Below are positions 17,352 to 28,599 of a stretch of DNA of 64,000 nucleotides, in pieces; positions within the stretch are counted from its first letter, which is position 1, and the number at the start of each line of letters is the position of its first letter. The stretch spans positions 248,001 to 312,000 of the forward strand of contig CBDEFR010000009.1 in the NCBI GenBank assembly GCA_965237505.1, in the 5' to 3' direction. The notes beneath the pieces were generated by a model. The model saw only the letters and a list, made by a program, of their open reading frames with translations, did no database searches and was not told the DNA's origin. This DNA comes from NVTR01 sp965237505. GTDB lineage: Bacteria > Pseudomonadota > Alphaproteobacteria > Rhodobacterales > Rhodobacteraceae. A program made the position numbers and the translations under genes.

Positions 17352-19586
17352 ATGGCTCTGGACACAGTAAAACGGGAATTCAAAGTTGTCGGCACCCGGC
17401 CGCAACGCCCAGACGGCATCGACAAGGTCACCGGGCGGGCGCTTTACGGCGCTGACATCAGCGCGCCAGGCATGCTGGTTGGGCAGGTGCTGCGCAGCCC
17501 GCATGCGAGTGCCCGCCTAAAGTCCATCGATACATCCGCGGCGCAAGGCTTGCGCGGCGTCAAAGCGGTGATCACCAGTGCCGATTTCAGCAAGCCCAGC
17601 AATGCGTTCAACCAGGACGTGCTGGACAATTGCATGGCGCGCGGCAAGGCGCTGTATCACGGCCACGGGGTTGCGGCTGTCGCGGCGACCAGCGCCTCTG
17701 TGGCCAGGCAGGCGTTGAAACTGATCAAGGTCGATTATGAAATATTGCCGCATGTGACTGAAATCGCCGACGCGATGGCGGCGGATGCACCGGTCGTGCA
17801 GAGCGGTCGCCGCGCAGAAAACGCACCAGCCGGAACGTCTGTCAACGTCACCCACGCGATGTCGTTCGGGTATGGCGATCTGGACGCCGGCTTTGCCAGG
17901 GCCGACAAAATCATTGAACGGACTTTCAAGACTGCGGCCACCCATCAGGGCTATATCGAGCCGCACGCCTGTCTGGCCACTATGGGGCCTGACGGCAAGG
18001 CTGATCTGTGGTGCTGCACCCAGGGGCAGTATAGTGTTCGCGCGTTCTGTGCCGACATGCTTGGGATGGAGGTCAGCCAACTGCGGGTCACGGCTTCGGA
18101 AATCGGCGGCGGGTTCGGCGGCAAGACCACTGTGTTTATCGAGCCGATCGCGCTCGCGCTGTCGCGCAAATCAGGGCGTCCGGTCAAGATCGTCATGGAT
18201 CGCGACGAGGTTTTCAAAGCCACCGGGCCGACGGTTTCATCGCTGACCGACGTGAAGATCGGCATGACCAGCGACGGCCGCATTACCGCCGGACGGGCAT
18301 TGCTCAGGTATCAGGGCGGGGCCTTCCCCTGCGGCACGATCGAATTTGGCGCGATGAGCGCGTTTGCGGCCTACGACCTGGACGCGGTGCAAGCCGAAGG
18401 CATCAACGTCATGACCAACCGGCCCCGCGAAGCCGCGTATCGCGCGCCGGGCGCGCCGATGGCGATTTACGCGGTGGAAAGCGTTGTCGACGAGCTGTGT
18501 CAGGAGCTTGGCCTTGACCCGCTTGACGTGCGTCTGAAAAACGCGGCCCGGTTGGGCACGAAGTCGTCTTATGGTCCCACGTTCAACGAGATTGGTCTGG
18601 TCGCAACGCTGGAGGCTGCCAAGGCGCATGCGCATTATTCGGCGCCACTGGGGGCAAATCAGGGGCGCGGCCTGTCGTGCGGGTTCTGGTTCAATTTTGG
18701 CGGCAACACCTGTGTCTCGCTCAACCTGAATGCCGACGGCACCGTGGGCATCACCGAGGGCAACCCGGATATCGGCGGCTCGCGGGCGGCGATCAGCCAG
18801 ATGGCGGCCGAGGAGCTGGGCATTCCTTACGACAAAATCCGCACCGTTATTGCGGATACTAATTCGCTTGGGTTCAACGATGTGACCGACGGCAGCCGGG
18901 TAACATTTGCGGTCGGTCTGGCGACCATCCAGGCGGCGCGGGACGCGATTCAAAAAATGTGTTCGCGGGTGGCCAAGCTTTGGGACATTGATGCGGACGC
19001 GGTGTTTTGGGAGGACGGATACGCCAAGCCCGCCGGCCCCAATGCCGGCGATTTTGAGCCGATGTCGATCGCCGAGATTGCCGCGATTGCCAACAATACC
19101 GGCGGCCCGATCGCTGGCCACCATGAGGTGAACGTCGATGGTGCCGGGGTCAGCTTTGGTGTGCATCTGGTTGATCTGGAGGTCGATCCCGAAACCGGCT
19201 TTACCACGGTTCTGCGCTACACCGTGTTTCAGGATGCCGGCAAGGCTGTGCATCCGTCTTATGTTGAAGGCCAGATGCAGGGCGGCGCGGTGCAGGGGAT
19301 CGGCTGGGCGCTGAACGAGGAATATATCTACGGCGCAGACGGGCTGCTGCAAAATCCGGGCTTTCTGGATTACCGGGTTCCGGTGGCCTCGGACCTGCCG
19401 CCGATCGAGGCGGTGATTCTGGAGATTCCAAACCCCGGCCACCCGTATGGCGTGCGCGGTGTTGGTGAAACGCCGATCGTGCCACCGCTGGCGGCGCTGT
19501 CCAATGCGGTGTCGCGTTGCATCGGCAAAAGAATGTCTGAACTGCCGATGTCGCCGCCGCGGATATTGAAGACCATAAAGAGCTAG
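17352..19586 (+). CDS. coxL: Molybdenum hydroxylase large subunit (CoxL-like form II / aldehyde-oxidase type)
   Basis: 744 residues with both Ald_Xan_dh domains. Molybdopterin segments include GGGFGGKT (about residue 255) and the catalytic Glu in GVRGVGETPIVPP near the C-terminus. The active-site loop reads AAYRAPGAPM; true CO dehydrogenase has AYxCSFR, so this is not a form I CO dehydrogenase. The enzyme hydroxylates an aldehyde, heteroaromatic or similar substrate with water as oxygen source. The xyl neighbourhood suggests an aldehyde from sugar breakdown, but that is inference. The gene is intact and codon usage matches its neighbours. Confidence 0.92.
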   Translation: MALDTVKREFKVVGTRPQRPDGIDKVTGRALYGADISAPGMLVGQVLRSPHASARLKSIDTSAAQGLRGVKAVITSADFSKPSNAFNQDVLDNCMARGKALYHGHGVAAVAATSASVARQALKLIKVDYEILPHVTEIADAMAADAPVVQSGRRAENAPAGTSVNVTHAMSFGYGDLDAGFARADKIIERTFKTAATHQGYIEPHACLATMGPDGKADLWCCTQGQYSVRAFCADMLGMEVSQLRVTASEIGGGFGGKTTVFIEPIALALSRKSGRPVKIVMDRDEVFKATGPTVSSLTDVKIGMTSDGRITAGRALLRYQGGAFPCGTIEFGAMSAFAAYDLDAVQAEGINVMTNRPREAAYRAPGAPMAIYAVESVVDELCQELGLDPLDVRLKNAARLGTKSSYGPTFNEIGLVATLEAAKAHAHYSAPLGANQGRGLSCGFWFNFGGNTCVSLNLNADGTVGITEGNPDIGGSRAAISQMAAEELGIPYDKIRTVIADTNSLGFNDVTDGSRVTFAVGLATIQAARDAIQKMCSRVAKLWDIDADAVFWEDGYAKPAGPNAGDFEPMSIAEIAAIANNTGGPIAGHHEVNVDGAGVSFGVHLVDLEVDPETGFTTVLRYTVFQDAGKAVHPSYVEGQMQGGAVQGIGWALNEEYIYGADGLLQNPGFLDYRVPVASDLPPIEAVILEIPNPGHPYGVRGVGETPIVPPLAALSNAVSRCIGKRMSELPMSPPRILKTIKS

Positions 19587-19590
19587 GCGT

Positions 19591-19836
19591 GTGGTCAAGG
19601 TGGTCATCTGGGGCTCACTGCGTGCCGCAACCGATGGCGCGGCCGAGGTCGAGGTTGAGGCGGCGAATTTTAAAGACGTGATCAGGCAGCTGGAAGCGAA
19701 TTATCCCGGTCTGAAACCGCAGATCGACCGTGGCGTTTCACTTGCCATCGATGGAACCATCTATCGCGAGGCCTGGTTCATGCCGGTCAGGCCGGACAGC
19801 GAGGTCGTGCTAATGCCGTTGATGGTTGGCGGGTAG
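19591..19836 (+). CDS. MoaD/ThiS-family ubiquitin-like sulfur carrier
   Basis: 81 residues from a GTG, four bases after coxL. It has the beta-grasp pattern of MoaD/ThiS and ends in the diagnostic Gly-Gly (LMPLMVGG), which would be adenylated and thiocarboxylated. Its place at the end of the hydroxylase operon suggests a role in molybdopterin sulfur supply for this enzyme, although house-keeping moaD is normally elsewhere. No E1-like activating enzyme is visible nearby. Confidence 0.85.
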   Translation: MVKVVIWGSLRAATDGAAEVEVEAANFKDVIRQLEANYPGLKPQIDRGVSLAIDGTIYREAWFMPVRPDSEVVLMPLMVGG

Positions 19837-19940
19837 CGCGCGCGAGACTGCGCATGGTTTGCAAGACCGGCATGTCTAATGTGTCAGTCGGTGGCTAATG
19901 CGCTGTCGATGCAGTGGATATTCACAAACTGGCCCGCCCA

Positions 19941-21245
19941 TCAGACAAATCTGTTCACCAGATTTTCCAACGCTTCCTGACGCCCCGACCGCGGCTCTGG
20001 GCTGATCCGGTCTGCCAATACCCGCTTGGCAATACTTTCAAATGTTCCGTCAACCAGCATCGCCTGCGCTTCCGGCGTGTCCCAGCCTGAATAGCGCTTC
20101 GATAATGCGTCCTGCAGCGCGCCGTCCTGCAGCATGGCAGCGGCGGCTTTCAGGCCGCGCGCGCAGATGTCCATCGCACCCACATGCGCTGCAATCAGGT
20201 CGCGCGGATCCAGCGACTGGCGGCGCAGCTTGGCGTCAAAATTCGTACCCCCGGTTGAAAAGCCACCAGCCTTCAGGATGTGGTAATACGCCAGCGCGAC
20301 CTCGGCTGCATTGTTGGGAAACTGGTCGGTGTCCCAGCCGGATTGCGTGTCGTTGCGGTTCATGTCGATCGACCCAAACACGCCCAGCGCTATCGCTGTC
20401 GCAATCTCGTGCTCAAACGAATGACCGGCGAGAAACGCGTGACCCTGTTCAAGGTTCAGCTTTACTTCGTTTTCCAGCCCGTATTTTTGAAGAAACCCAT
20501 AACACGTCGCGGCGTCAAAATCGTATTGATGCTTGGTGGGTTCCTGCGGTTTCGGCTCAACCAGGATGGTGCCTGCAAAGCCGATCTTGTGTTTGTATTC
20601 GACCACCATATTCAGGAACCGTCCCATGTGGTCCAGCTCTCGGCCCATATCGGTATTGAGCAGGGTTTCGTAGCCCTCGCGCCCGCCCCAAAGCACATAA
20701 TTCTGCCCGCCCAGCTTGTGCGTGGCGTCCATGCAGGTTTTCACCGTCGCGGCGGAATAGGCAAACACTTCAGGGTCGGGGTTGGTGGCTGCGCCGGCCA
20801 TGAACCGGCGGTTTGAAAACAAATTGGCCGTGCCCCAGAGCAGCCGGGTTCCGCTGGCCTGCATTTTCTCGCCAAAATAATCCACCATCGCTTCCAAATT
20901 TCGCGTGCTTTGGGCCAAGTCAGCGCCTTCGGGCCGCACATCAGCATCGTGAAAACAGAAAAACGGCACATTCAGGATGTCGAACATTTCAAACGCGGCG
21001 TCGGCTTTCAACCTCGCCAGTTCCATCGTGTCGCCAAACCACGGACGCTGAAATGTGGCGCCGCCGAACGGGTCACCACCGGGCCAGGCAAACGAATGCC
21101 AATAGGCCACGGCAAATCGCAACTGGTCCGCCATGCGTTTGCCCATGACAAGTTCGTCAGCGTCGTAGTGGCGAAACGCCAGCGCGTTGGTGCTGTCTGC
21201 ACCTTCGTACTGAATGCGGGACAAGTCGCCGAAAAAGTCTGTCAT
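19941..21245 (-). CDS. xylA: Xylose isomerase
   Basis: 434 residues, class II length. Diagnostic segments: FCFHDADVRPEG (active-site His/Asp), VLWGGREGYETLLNTDMGRELDHMGRF, VEPKPQEPTKHQYDFD with the metal-binding Glu/Asp. It converts D-xylose to D-xylulose in the cytoplasm. It starts one base from the end of xylB, so the two form an operon read toward the molybdenum hydroxylase genes, with which it is convergent (104-bp gap). It looks intact. Confidence 0.97.
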   Translation of the reverse strand: MTDFFGDLSRIQYEGADSTNALAFRHYDADELVMGKRMADQLRFAVAYWHSFAWPGGDPFGGATFQRPWFGDTMELARLKADAAFEMFDILNVPFFCFHDADVRPEGADLAQSTRNLEAMVDYFGEKMQASGTRLLWGTANLFSNRRFMAGAATNPDPEVFAYSAATVKTCMDATHKLGGQNYVLWGGREGYETLLNTDMGRELDHMGRFLNMVVEYKHKIGFAGTILVEPKPQEPTKHQYDFDAATCYGFLQKYGLENEVKLNLEQGHAFLAGHSFEHEIATAIALGVFGSIDMNRNDTQSGWDTDQFPNNAAEVALAYYHILKAGGFSTGGTNFDAKLRRQSLDPRDLIAAHVGAMDICARGLKAAAAMLQDGALQDALSKRYSGWDTPEAQAMLVDGTFESIAKRVLADRISPEPRSGRQEALENLVNRFV

Positions 21246-21246
21246 G

Positions 21247-22695
21247 TCAGGCTCCTTTCAGGGCCGGGTTGGCGGCCCGGTAGGATTGGTAGGTATCGCT
21301 GAATGCGGCGCTCAGCGACGTGTCGGGCTCGATCGTTCGGACAAGTCCCGGACGCTTGCACACAGCGGCTGGATCGGCGCCGGGCGCGGCCATCAGGCCA
21401 AGGCGCGCGGCCCCCAGTGCTGCGCCAAATTCGCCATTTTCCGGGATGTCGATTGGCAGGTCGAGCGTGGTCGCGATCACCTGCAGCCAATATTTTGATC
21501 GTGCGCCACCGCCAACCGCCAGCACCCGCGGCACTTTGGTGCCGGTCAGACGCAGCGCGTGCAGATTATCGCGAAACGCAAACGCCACACTTTCCAGCAC
21601 GGCGCGCGTCAAAGCGGGGCGATCATCGCTGTGCGACAGGCCCAGAAACGCCGCGCGGACAGTGCTGTCGTTATGCGGGGTGCGCTCACCATCAAGATAG
21701 GGCAGGAATCGGGTGCCGCCGGGCGCTTGCAGGGTCGCCCCGAGTTCGCCGGTCAGCTCCTGGGCAGACTTGCCCACAATGTTTGCATACCATTCCAGTG
21801 CATCCGTGGCCGCAAGGATCACCCCCATCTGGTGCCAACGCGCGGGCAGGGCGTGGCAATACGTGTGAACCGCACTGTCAGGATTCGGCGTAAACGCATC
21901 GTTGGCGGCGAACAGCACGCCGGATGTTCCAAGCGAGACAAAAGCCTGACCGGCGCGAACAGTGCCCAGCCCGATCGCCGATGCCGCGTTGTCGCCAGCG
22001 CCGCCAGCCACGGTGATGCCCAAAGCCAGACCCCAACGCTTCGCGAGCCGGTCGCGCAGATAACCGCCAACAGCGTTGCCTTCGATCAAAGCCGACATTT
22101 GGTCACGGCTCATAACGGTGGCCGCCAGCAAGTCGTCGAACCAGTCGCGACCCGCGACATCCAGCCAGCTGGTGCCCGAGCTGTCCGACATGTCAGAAAT
22201 AAACTCGCCGGTCAGCCAGAACCGCAGGAAATCCTTGGGCAGCAACACCTGCTGAATTTTTTCGAATTTTCCCGGTTCGTGGCGTTGCATCCAGGCAAGT
22301 TTGGGCGCGGTAAATCCGGCAAAAACGATATTGCCGGTCAGCGCGCGGAATTGCGGCATCGCGTCCAGTTCTGCCGCTTCGGCGTGCGCGCGGGTGTCGT
22401 TCCACAGGATGCAGGGCCGGATAACATTGCCGGATCTGTCCAGCACTGTTGCGCCGTGCATCTGACCTGACAGGCCGATGCCGTGCAGCGCTTTCATCTC
22501 GGCGGGAAATTTCTCAATCAGGCTTTCAACGACCGTCTCTGCCGCCAATATCCAGGCTGCAGGATCTTGCTCGGACCACCCAACATGCGGGCGCAGCACC
22601 TCCAGCGGTGCCGTGCTGGAGCCAACAGGTTGCCCGGCGTCGTCGATCAACAGGCCTTTCAAACCCGACGTGCCCAGATCCAGACCTAGATACAT
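21247..22695 (-). CDS. xylB: Xylulokinase
   Basis: 482 residues, FGGY kinase family. Begins MYLGLDLGTSGLKGLLID (phosphate-1 motif), has SGQMHGATVLD and the C-terminal FGGY-type segment LAVGGGARSKYWLQVIA. It phosphorylates D-xylulose to xylulose-5-phosphate for the pentose phosphate pathway. It lies directly upstream of xylA in one operon. Any ROK-controlled promoter would be between 22696 and 22795; no clear operator is seen there. Confidence 0.96.
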   Translation of the reverse strand: MYLGLDLGTSGLKGLLIDDAGQPVGSSTAPLEVLRPHVGWSEQDPAAWILAAETVVESLIEKFPAEMKALHGIGLSGQMHGATVLDRSGNVIRPCILWNDTRAHAEAAELDAMPQFRALTGNIVFAGFTAPKLAWMQRHEPGKFEKIQQVLLPKDFLRFWLTGEFISDMSDSSGTSWLDVAGRDWFDDLLAATVMSRDQMSALIEGNAVGGYLRDRLAKRWGLALGITVAGGAGDNAASAIGLGTVRAGQAFVSLGTSGVLFAANDAFTPNPDSAVHTYCHALPARWHQMGVILAATDALEWYANIVGKSAQELTGELGATLQAPGGTRFLPYLDGERTPHNDSTVRAAFLGLSHSDDRPALTRAVLESVAFAFRDNLHALRLTGTKVPRVLAVGGGARSKYWLQVIATTLDLPIDIPENGEFGAALGAARLGLMAAPGADPAAVCKRPGLVRTIEPDTSLSAAFSDTYQSYRAANPALKGA

Positions 22696-22795
22696 GTGGC
22701 GTTCCTTTGGCTGTTTGTTTCCGTCATCTGTTGAATTGGATTTGTGCTCTCCGACAACGCCCCGCTACCCGTTTTACCGTTTTTTATCTGAACTG

Positions 22796-23356
22796 TTATT
22801 CCGGCCTCGCAACTTCGTCCATGAACCGCTCGCGGATCATGACCGGGTTCATGTCGATGACCGGAACCTTGACATTGCCCGAGTCGCACTTGGCCACGAT
22901 GATCGTCATTTCATGCGCTGCAAGCGCCGCCCTCAGCGCCTCCGCGGTGTCGGCGGCATCGCACGTCACAACCTGCTCGCACCCGCAGGCCTGCGCGACA
23001 GCGCTCAGCGAAGTTTTGCCCCCTGCATAGGTCGGCTGGTCGCCAGTCGAACCATAGCTGCCGTTGTCAATGATCAGCAAAATGAAGTTGCTGCGAACAT
23101 TGTTGGCGATCGTGGACAGGCTGGCCAGGTTGGTCAGAACCGATCCGTCGCCGTCGATTGCAATAACCGGCTTGTCCTGCGCCAACGCCAGCCCCAGGCC
23201 GATGGAAGACGCAAGCCCCATTGTGCCGAGCATGTAAAAATTGCTGGGCCGGTCATCCAGAGCGAACAATTCTTGGCTCGGGGCGCCAATATTGCAGATC
23301 ACCAGTTGGTCTGCGATCATCGGGATCAGCGATTTCAGAATATCATGGCGGATCAT
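22796..23356 (-). CDS. comE: Sulfopyruvate decarboxylase beta subunit (ComE-like)
   Basis: 186 residues from the ATG at 23356, which overlaps the comD stop by four bases (ATGA). It has the thiamine-diphosphate binding motif GDGSVLTNLASL with the trailing Asn in LIIDNGSYGST, so this is the C-terminal TPP half of the enzyme. With ComD it would decarboxylate 3-sulfopyruvate to sulfoacetaldehyde. In some roseobacters comDE takes part in sulfolactate and dihydroxypropanesulfonate breakdown. Phosphonopyruvate decarboxylase is the main alternative. No other sulfonate gene (xsc, pta, slc) is visible here. Confidence 0.8.
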   Translation of the reverse strand: MIRHDILKSLIPMIADQLVICNIGAPSQELFALDDRPSNFYMLGTMGLASSIGLGLALAQDKPVIAIDGDGSVLTNLASLSTIANNVRSNFILLIIDNGSYGSTGDQPTYAGGKTSLSAVAQACGCEQVVTCDAADTAEALRAALAAHEMTIIVAKCDSGNVKVPVIDMNPVMIRERFMDEVARPE

Positions 23357-23859
23357 TTGGCAGCCCTCCAAAAACTGGCATCGGTCAGTATCGCGACGGG
23401 TTTCCTGCTGATCTGCGCGTGGCCCAAGATACTGGCGAATTCACTGATCTGATCGGGATAGTGAAAATGATACGTGGGAATCAGCAGCTGACTCAAAATC
23501 GCCTTGGTGTGCAGCGCCATTTCGACCTGACAGGCAACCGGCTCGCCCACTTCGCCGCGATAGCTGATCAGCATCGGCAGCGGAATCTGATAAAACTGGA
23601 TCAGCGTCGCCAGCGCGTTCACCACCCCGCCCAGGGCGGTGTTCTGCATGACGATACAGGGCCGCATCCCGCCCATATAAGCGCCCGCGCACAGGCCCAT
23701 GCCTTCGTCTTCCTTGTTGCACGGCACGTGCAGGATCTCGTCAGTCTCACCAAGAACCTCGAGCACACCGGCAAGCTGTTTGCATGGCACCGAGGTGACA
23801 AAATCAATCTGGTTGCCAATCAAGTCCGCGACGATCCGATGGTCGATCTGTTGCGCCAT
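23353..23859 (-). CDS. comD: Sulfopyruvate decarboxylase alpha subunit (ComD-like)
   Basis: 168 residues, the N-terminal pyrimidine-binding half of a split TPP decarboxylase. Characteristic: SVPCKQLAGVLE, HVPCNKEDEGMGLCAGAYMGG (with the activating Glu) and MQNTALGGVVNALATL. It partners with ComE immediately downstream. Split subunits argue for ComDE rather than the single-chain phosphonopyruvate decarboxylase, but do not prove the substrate. The region 23860-24000 upstream holds no recognisable gene. Confidence 0.8.
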   Translation of the reverse strand: MAQQIDHRIVADLIGNQIDFVTSVPCKQLAGVLEVLGETDEILHVPCNKEDEGMGLCAGAYMGGMRPCIVMQNTALGGVVNALATLIQFYQIPLPMLISYRGEVGEPVACQVEMALHTKAILSQLLIPTYHFHYPDQISEFASILGHAQISRKPVAILTDASFWRAAK

Positions 23860-24000
23860 GTGTGCCTCCGGTCAGGTCGAAATCTCTGCGATCATCGCGC
23901 TGGCTTGACTTTTGAGTTTTCAGTTGCTGGCAATATGGGCTGTCAGAATTAGGTTGTGCAACCCGTCAGGGCAGGTCAGCTCAAATACAAAGCACTGATC

Positions 24001-24077
24001 TGGCGGTCCCAGAAGGACTCGAACCCTCAACCTGCCGATTAGAAGTCGGCTGCTCTATCCAGTTGAGCTATGGGACC
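24001..24077 (-). tRNA. tRNA-Arg (anticodon TCT)
   Basis: 77 bases including encoded CCA. The acceptor stem GGTCCCA pairs with TGGGACC. D-arm AGCTCAACTGGATAGAGCA, anticodon loop CTTCTAA (TCT) and T-arm GGTTCGAGTC are all canonical. It lies alone between comD and the SDR gene. No integrase or attachment-site duplication is visible beside it. Confidence 0.97.
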
Positions 24078-24310
24078 GCGTTTTCCAAGCAACTACCCTG
24101 TTCAATGGTTAATTTCGGGTGCCCGAAACCGGCCCCTAAACAGCATCGTCAAAAGCAACTGCCTCCTGCCACGGGTTAAATCAATCCGCACAGACGATCA
24201 ATTGCGCTTTCATCCGCACACAAAACCGCGCTTCAATGGAGGCAGTTTTGCAACCAGTGCGCCTGCCGTTTGGCGCTGCACCCGTTTGAAACAATGAAAG
24301 AGGACTGAAG

Positions 24311-25129
24311 ATGAATAGTCTGGACGGAAAAATCGCACTGGTCACCGGCGGCACGCAGGGGCTGGGCGCGGCTATTGCGCGGCAGTTTGCGCACGCCGGG
24401 GCCGACGGGATCATCACCTGCGGTCGAAACGCGGCAAAAGGCGATGCCGTTGCCAGGTCGATCACCGCCGATTGCGGCTGCCCGGTCCATTTTATTCAGG
24501 TCGATCTTGCCGATCTCGACGATTGCCGGGCAGTGATTGCTGCGGGTGACGCTGAATTCGGCAGGCTCGACGTTCTGGTGAACGCCGCGGCGATCACCGA
24601 CCGGGGCACGATCCTCGATACGTCAGAAGCGCTGTTTGACGATATCTTCGCCGTAAACTTTCGCGCGCCGTTCTTTCTGATGCAGGATGCGGCCAAGGTG
24701 ATGATCCGCGACGCAATCGAAGGCGCAATCGTCAATATCGGCTCCATGTCGGCAATGGCCGGGCAACCGTTCATTTCGGCCTATTGCGTCTCGAAAGGCG
24801 CGCTGGCCACCCTGACCGGCAACACCGCATTTGCGCTGCTGCGCAACCGCATCCGCGTGAACCAGGTAAATATCGGCTGGATGGCGTCCGAAGGCGAAGA
24901 CCGAATTCAGCGCGAATTTCACGGTGCACCCGATGACTGGCTGGCCAGAGCGAGCCTTGACCAACCCTTCGGGCGGCTGGTTCAGCCACAGGAAGTGGCG
25001 CGCATGGTGGCGTTTCTGGCGTCCGATGAGTCAGGCCTGATGACCGGCTCGGTGATCAATTTCGATCAGTCGGTCTGGGGGGCATATTCAGGTGGGCCGG
25101 CGTCTCCCGATGAACCGATGAGGCTTTGA
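24311..25129 (+). CDS. SDR-family oxidoreductase
   Basis: 272 residues, classical short-chain dehydrogenase: nucleotide motif TGGTQGLG (residues 12-19), NAAA (about 92), catalytic Ser in IGSMSAM and YCVSK (Tyr/Lys). GCGRN after the second strand suggests NADP(H) use is possible. AGAGGACTGAAG precedes the ATG. It is convergent with the NDUFS4 gene (7-base gap). The length and C-terminal FDQSVWGAYSGG resemble sugar- or polyol-type dehydrogenases; the substrate is unknown. Confidence 0.9.
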   Translation: MNSLDGKIALVTGGTQGLGAAIARQFAHAGADGIITCGRNAAKGDAVARSITADCGCPVHFIQVDLADLDDCRAVIAAGDAEFGRLDVLVNAAAITDRGTILDTSEALFDDIFAVNFRAPFFLMQDAAKVMIRDAIEGAIVNIGSMSAMAGQPFISAYCVSKGALATLTGNTAFALLRNRIRVNQVNIGWMASEGEDRIQREFHGAPDDWLARASLDQPFGRLVQPQEVARMVAFLASDESGLMTGSVINFDQSVWGAYSGGPASPDEPMRL

Positions 25130-25136
25130 AATACCC

Positions 25137-25448
25137 TCAATGGGTCCAGACGGTGCGCCGCTCAGTGGCGAAATTGTCGCCGTAACCGCCCGGGCGTATG
25201 TTTACTTTGCGCGAGCGGGGCTCTGACACGACCGCATCGATACCGTGGTCTTTGGCATAGTCAAGCGCCGCCGCCTTGCTGTCAAACTGCATGCGGACCT
25301 GGGACTGCATGTCGCCCGACGAGGTCCAGCCCATCAATGGATCAACTTTGCGTGCCGAAGCGGCGGCAAATTCCAGAACCCAGCTTTTCGTCATCGCTGT
25401 GCCGGACGACATTGCGGATTTCGCAGGCTGGTAAACGCGCGCGCGCAT
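25137..25448 (-). CDS. NADH dehydrogenase accessory subunit (NDUFS4-like, ETC complex I subunit)
   Basis: 103 residues from the ATG at 25448 (MRARVYQPAKSAMSSG). It shows the conserved ETC_C1_NDUFS4 pattern: KSWVLEF, DPLMGWTSSGDMQSQVRMQFDSKAAALDYA and the basic C-terminal RPGGYGDNF. It is an accessory subunit at the peripheral arm of complex I, restricted to alphaproteobacteria and mitochondria, which supports the taxonomic call. Upstream in-frame Met codons (25472, 25592) give no family match. Confidence 0.9.
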   Translation of the reverse strand: MRARVYQPAKSAMSSGTAMTKSWVLEFAAASARKVDPLMGWTSSGDMQSQVRMQFDSKAAALDYAKDHGIDAVVSEPRSRKVNIRPGGYGDNFATERRTVWTH

Positions 25449-25754
25449 CGGCTGACCTTTCTTGTTGACCATCTGCGTTATCGGAAAATCTTGCCGCCGT
25501 GGCAAGTCGGCATTCGCTGGCGAATTTGGGCTTGCAATGGCGAGGCTGCCGACCGGGTTGCATGGGAGCGAGGGGTGGGGTGGGTGCAGCACCCCGGTCG
25601 ACAGCCATTTCTGCTGCTTGCCGCGCCACCGTATGCAGGATGCGCGCGGCTGACAAGGAAAAATACACCTTAAGTTGAGTATTAATGCAAAAATTTCTAC
25701 TTAAAGCGGTAACACATTGTTAATCCTTTTGAATCTCCGGGCCACCTTGTAAAA

Positions 25755-25769
25755 GAACAAAAAGTGATC
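25755..25769 (+). promoter_or_regulatory. Possible LexA box upstream of uvrB (GAAC-N7-GATC)
   Basis: GAAC and GATC separated by seven bases, 30 bases before the uvrB ATG. The alphaproteobacterial LexA site is GAAC-N7-GAAC or its complement, so one base differs. The interval 25449-25754 otherwise shows nothing recognisable apart from an AT-rich stretch at 25660-25740 that may hold the uvrB promoter. Confidence 0.3.
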
Positions 25770-25799
25770 AAATCTACGGCACATTTTTCGGAGTCGCCG

Positions 25800-27977
<2,178 letters not shown>

Positions 27978-27994
27978 GTATACTGGTCAGAGTA

Positions 27995-28354
27995 ATGGCG
28001 AAACCACCTAGAAAGCACCACTATGTTCAAGCAGAGCACATTCGGCAGTTCATCAACGACGCCGGAATTGTATGGGTTTACGGCAAGGACGGAAGACAGT
28101 TTCATGGAACGCCTGAAGGTTTATTCAAAAAGAAAGACCTTAATTCATTCGACTCTCCTGAAGGGCTGGATACCAGCTTTGAAAAGTACGTAACTGACTT
28201 TGAAAATGAATGCTGGCCCGCGTTGCAGCGCACGATCGAGAACAAAGTTATCGATCCACTAGATATAGGAAAGATTGTCGGCTATCTTGCTCTTTCGCGC
28301 GTGCGAAATCCTACAGTTCAGGCAGGTATTCTGGAATTCCACCGCCAGGCAGTC
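27995..28354 (+). pseudogene. DUF4238-family protein, truncated by IS4 copy B
   Basis: The N-terminal 120 residues (MAKPPRKHHYVQAEHIRQFINDAG...) match the start of DUF4238 proteins, which are usually 250-350 residues; the family is often met near defence or accessory loci and its function is unknown. The native sequence stops at the IS4 terminus (CTTACCACCC at 28354). The remainder is not found on the far side of the IS4/IS21 pile-up, so it was deleted. It starts 17 bases after uvrB. Confidence 0.75.
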
Positions 28355-28599
28355 TTACCACCCTTCAATTTAGCGAATTAAGCTTGCCATCTGTCCACAT
28401 GCTGTGATTCAAGGAGTCTCCTGTTATAGAATTGGAGATGTTGTATGGTTGTTTCATTGGGTTTTTCTGGGGTAAACGAAGCTATCAAGGCTGATTTTAT
28501 AGAGCGGCTTCCAAAGTTTCATAAATCCCGCTGCGAAGGCCTTACACTGCTTTCGAGCATCGTTCTTGATGTGCGAAGTGCGAATTTGATGGAATTATA

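Noticed and set aside
17352..19586. Aerobic CO dehydrogenase (form I CoxL)
   Set aside because: The active-site loop is AYRAPG, not AYxCSFR with the cysteine that binds copper, so CO oxidation is not supported.
18237..19607. A 456-residue minus-strand reading frame over coxL
   Set aside because: It is a GC-rich antisense shadow of a clearly conserved gene.
24001..24077. tRNA-Arg as an integration site of a genomic island
   Set aside because: No integrase gene and no duplicated tRNA end is visible within the window.
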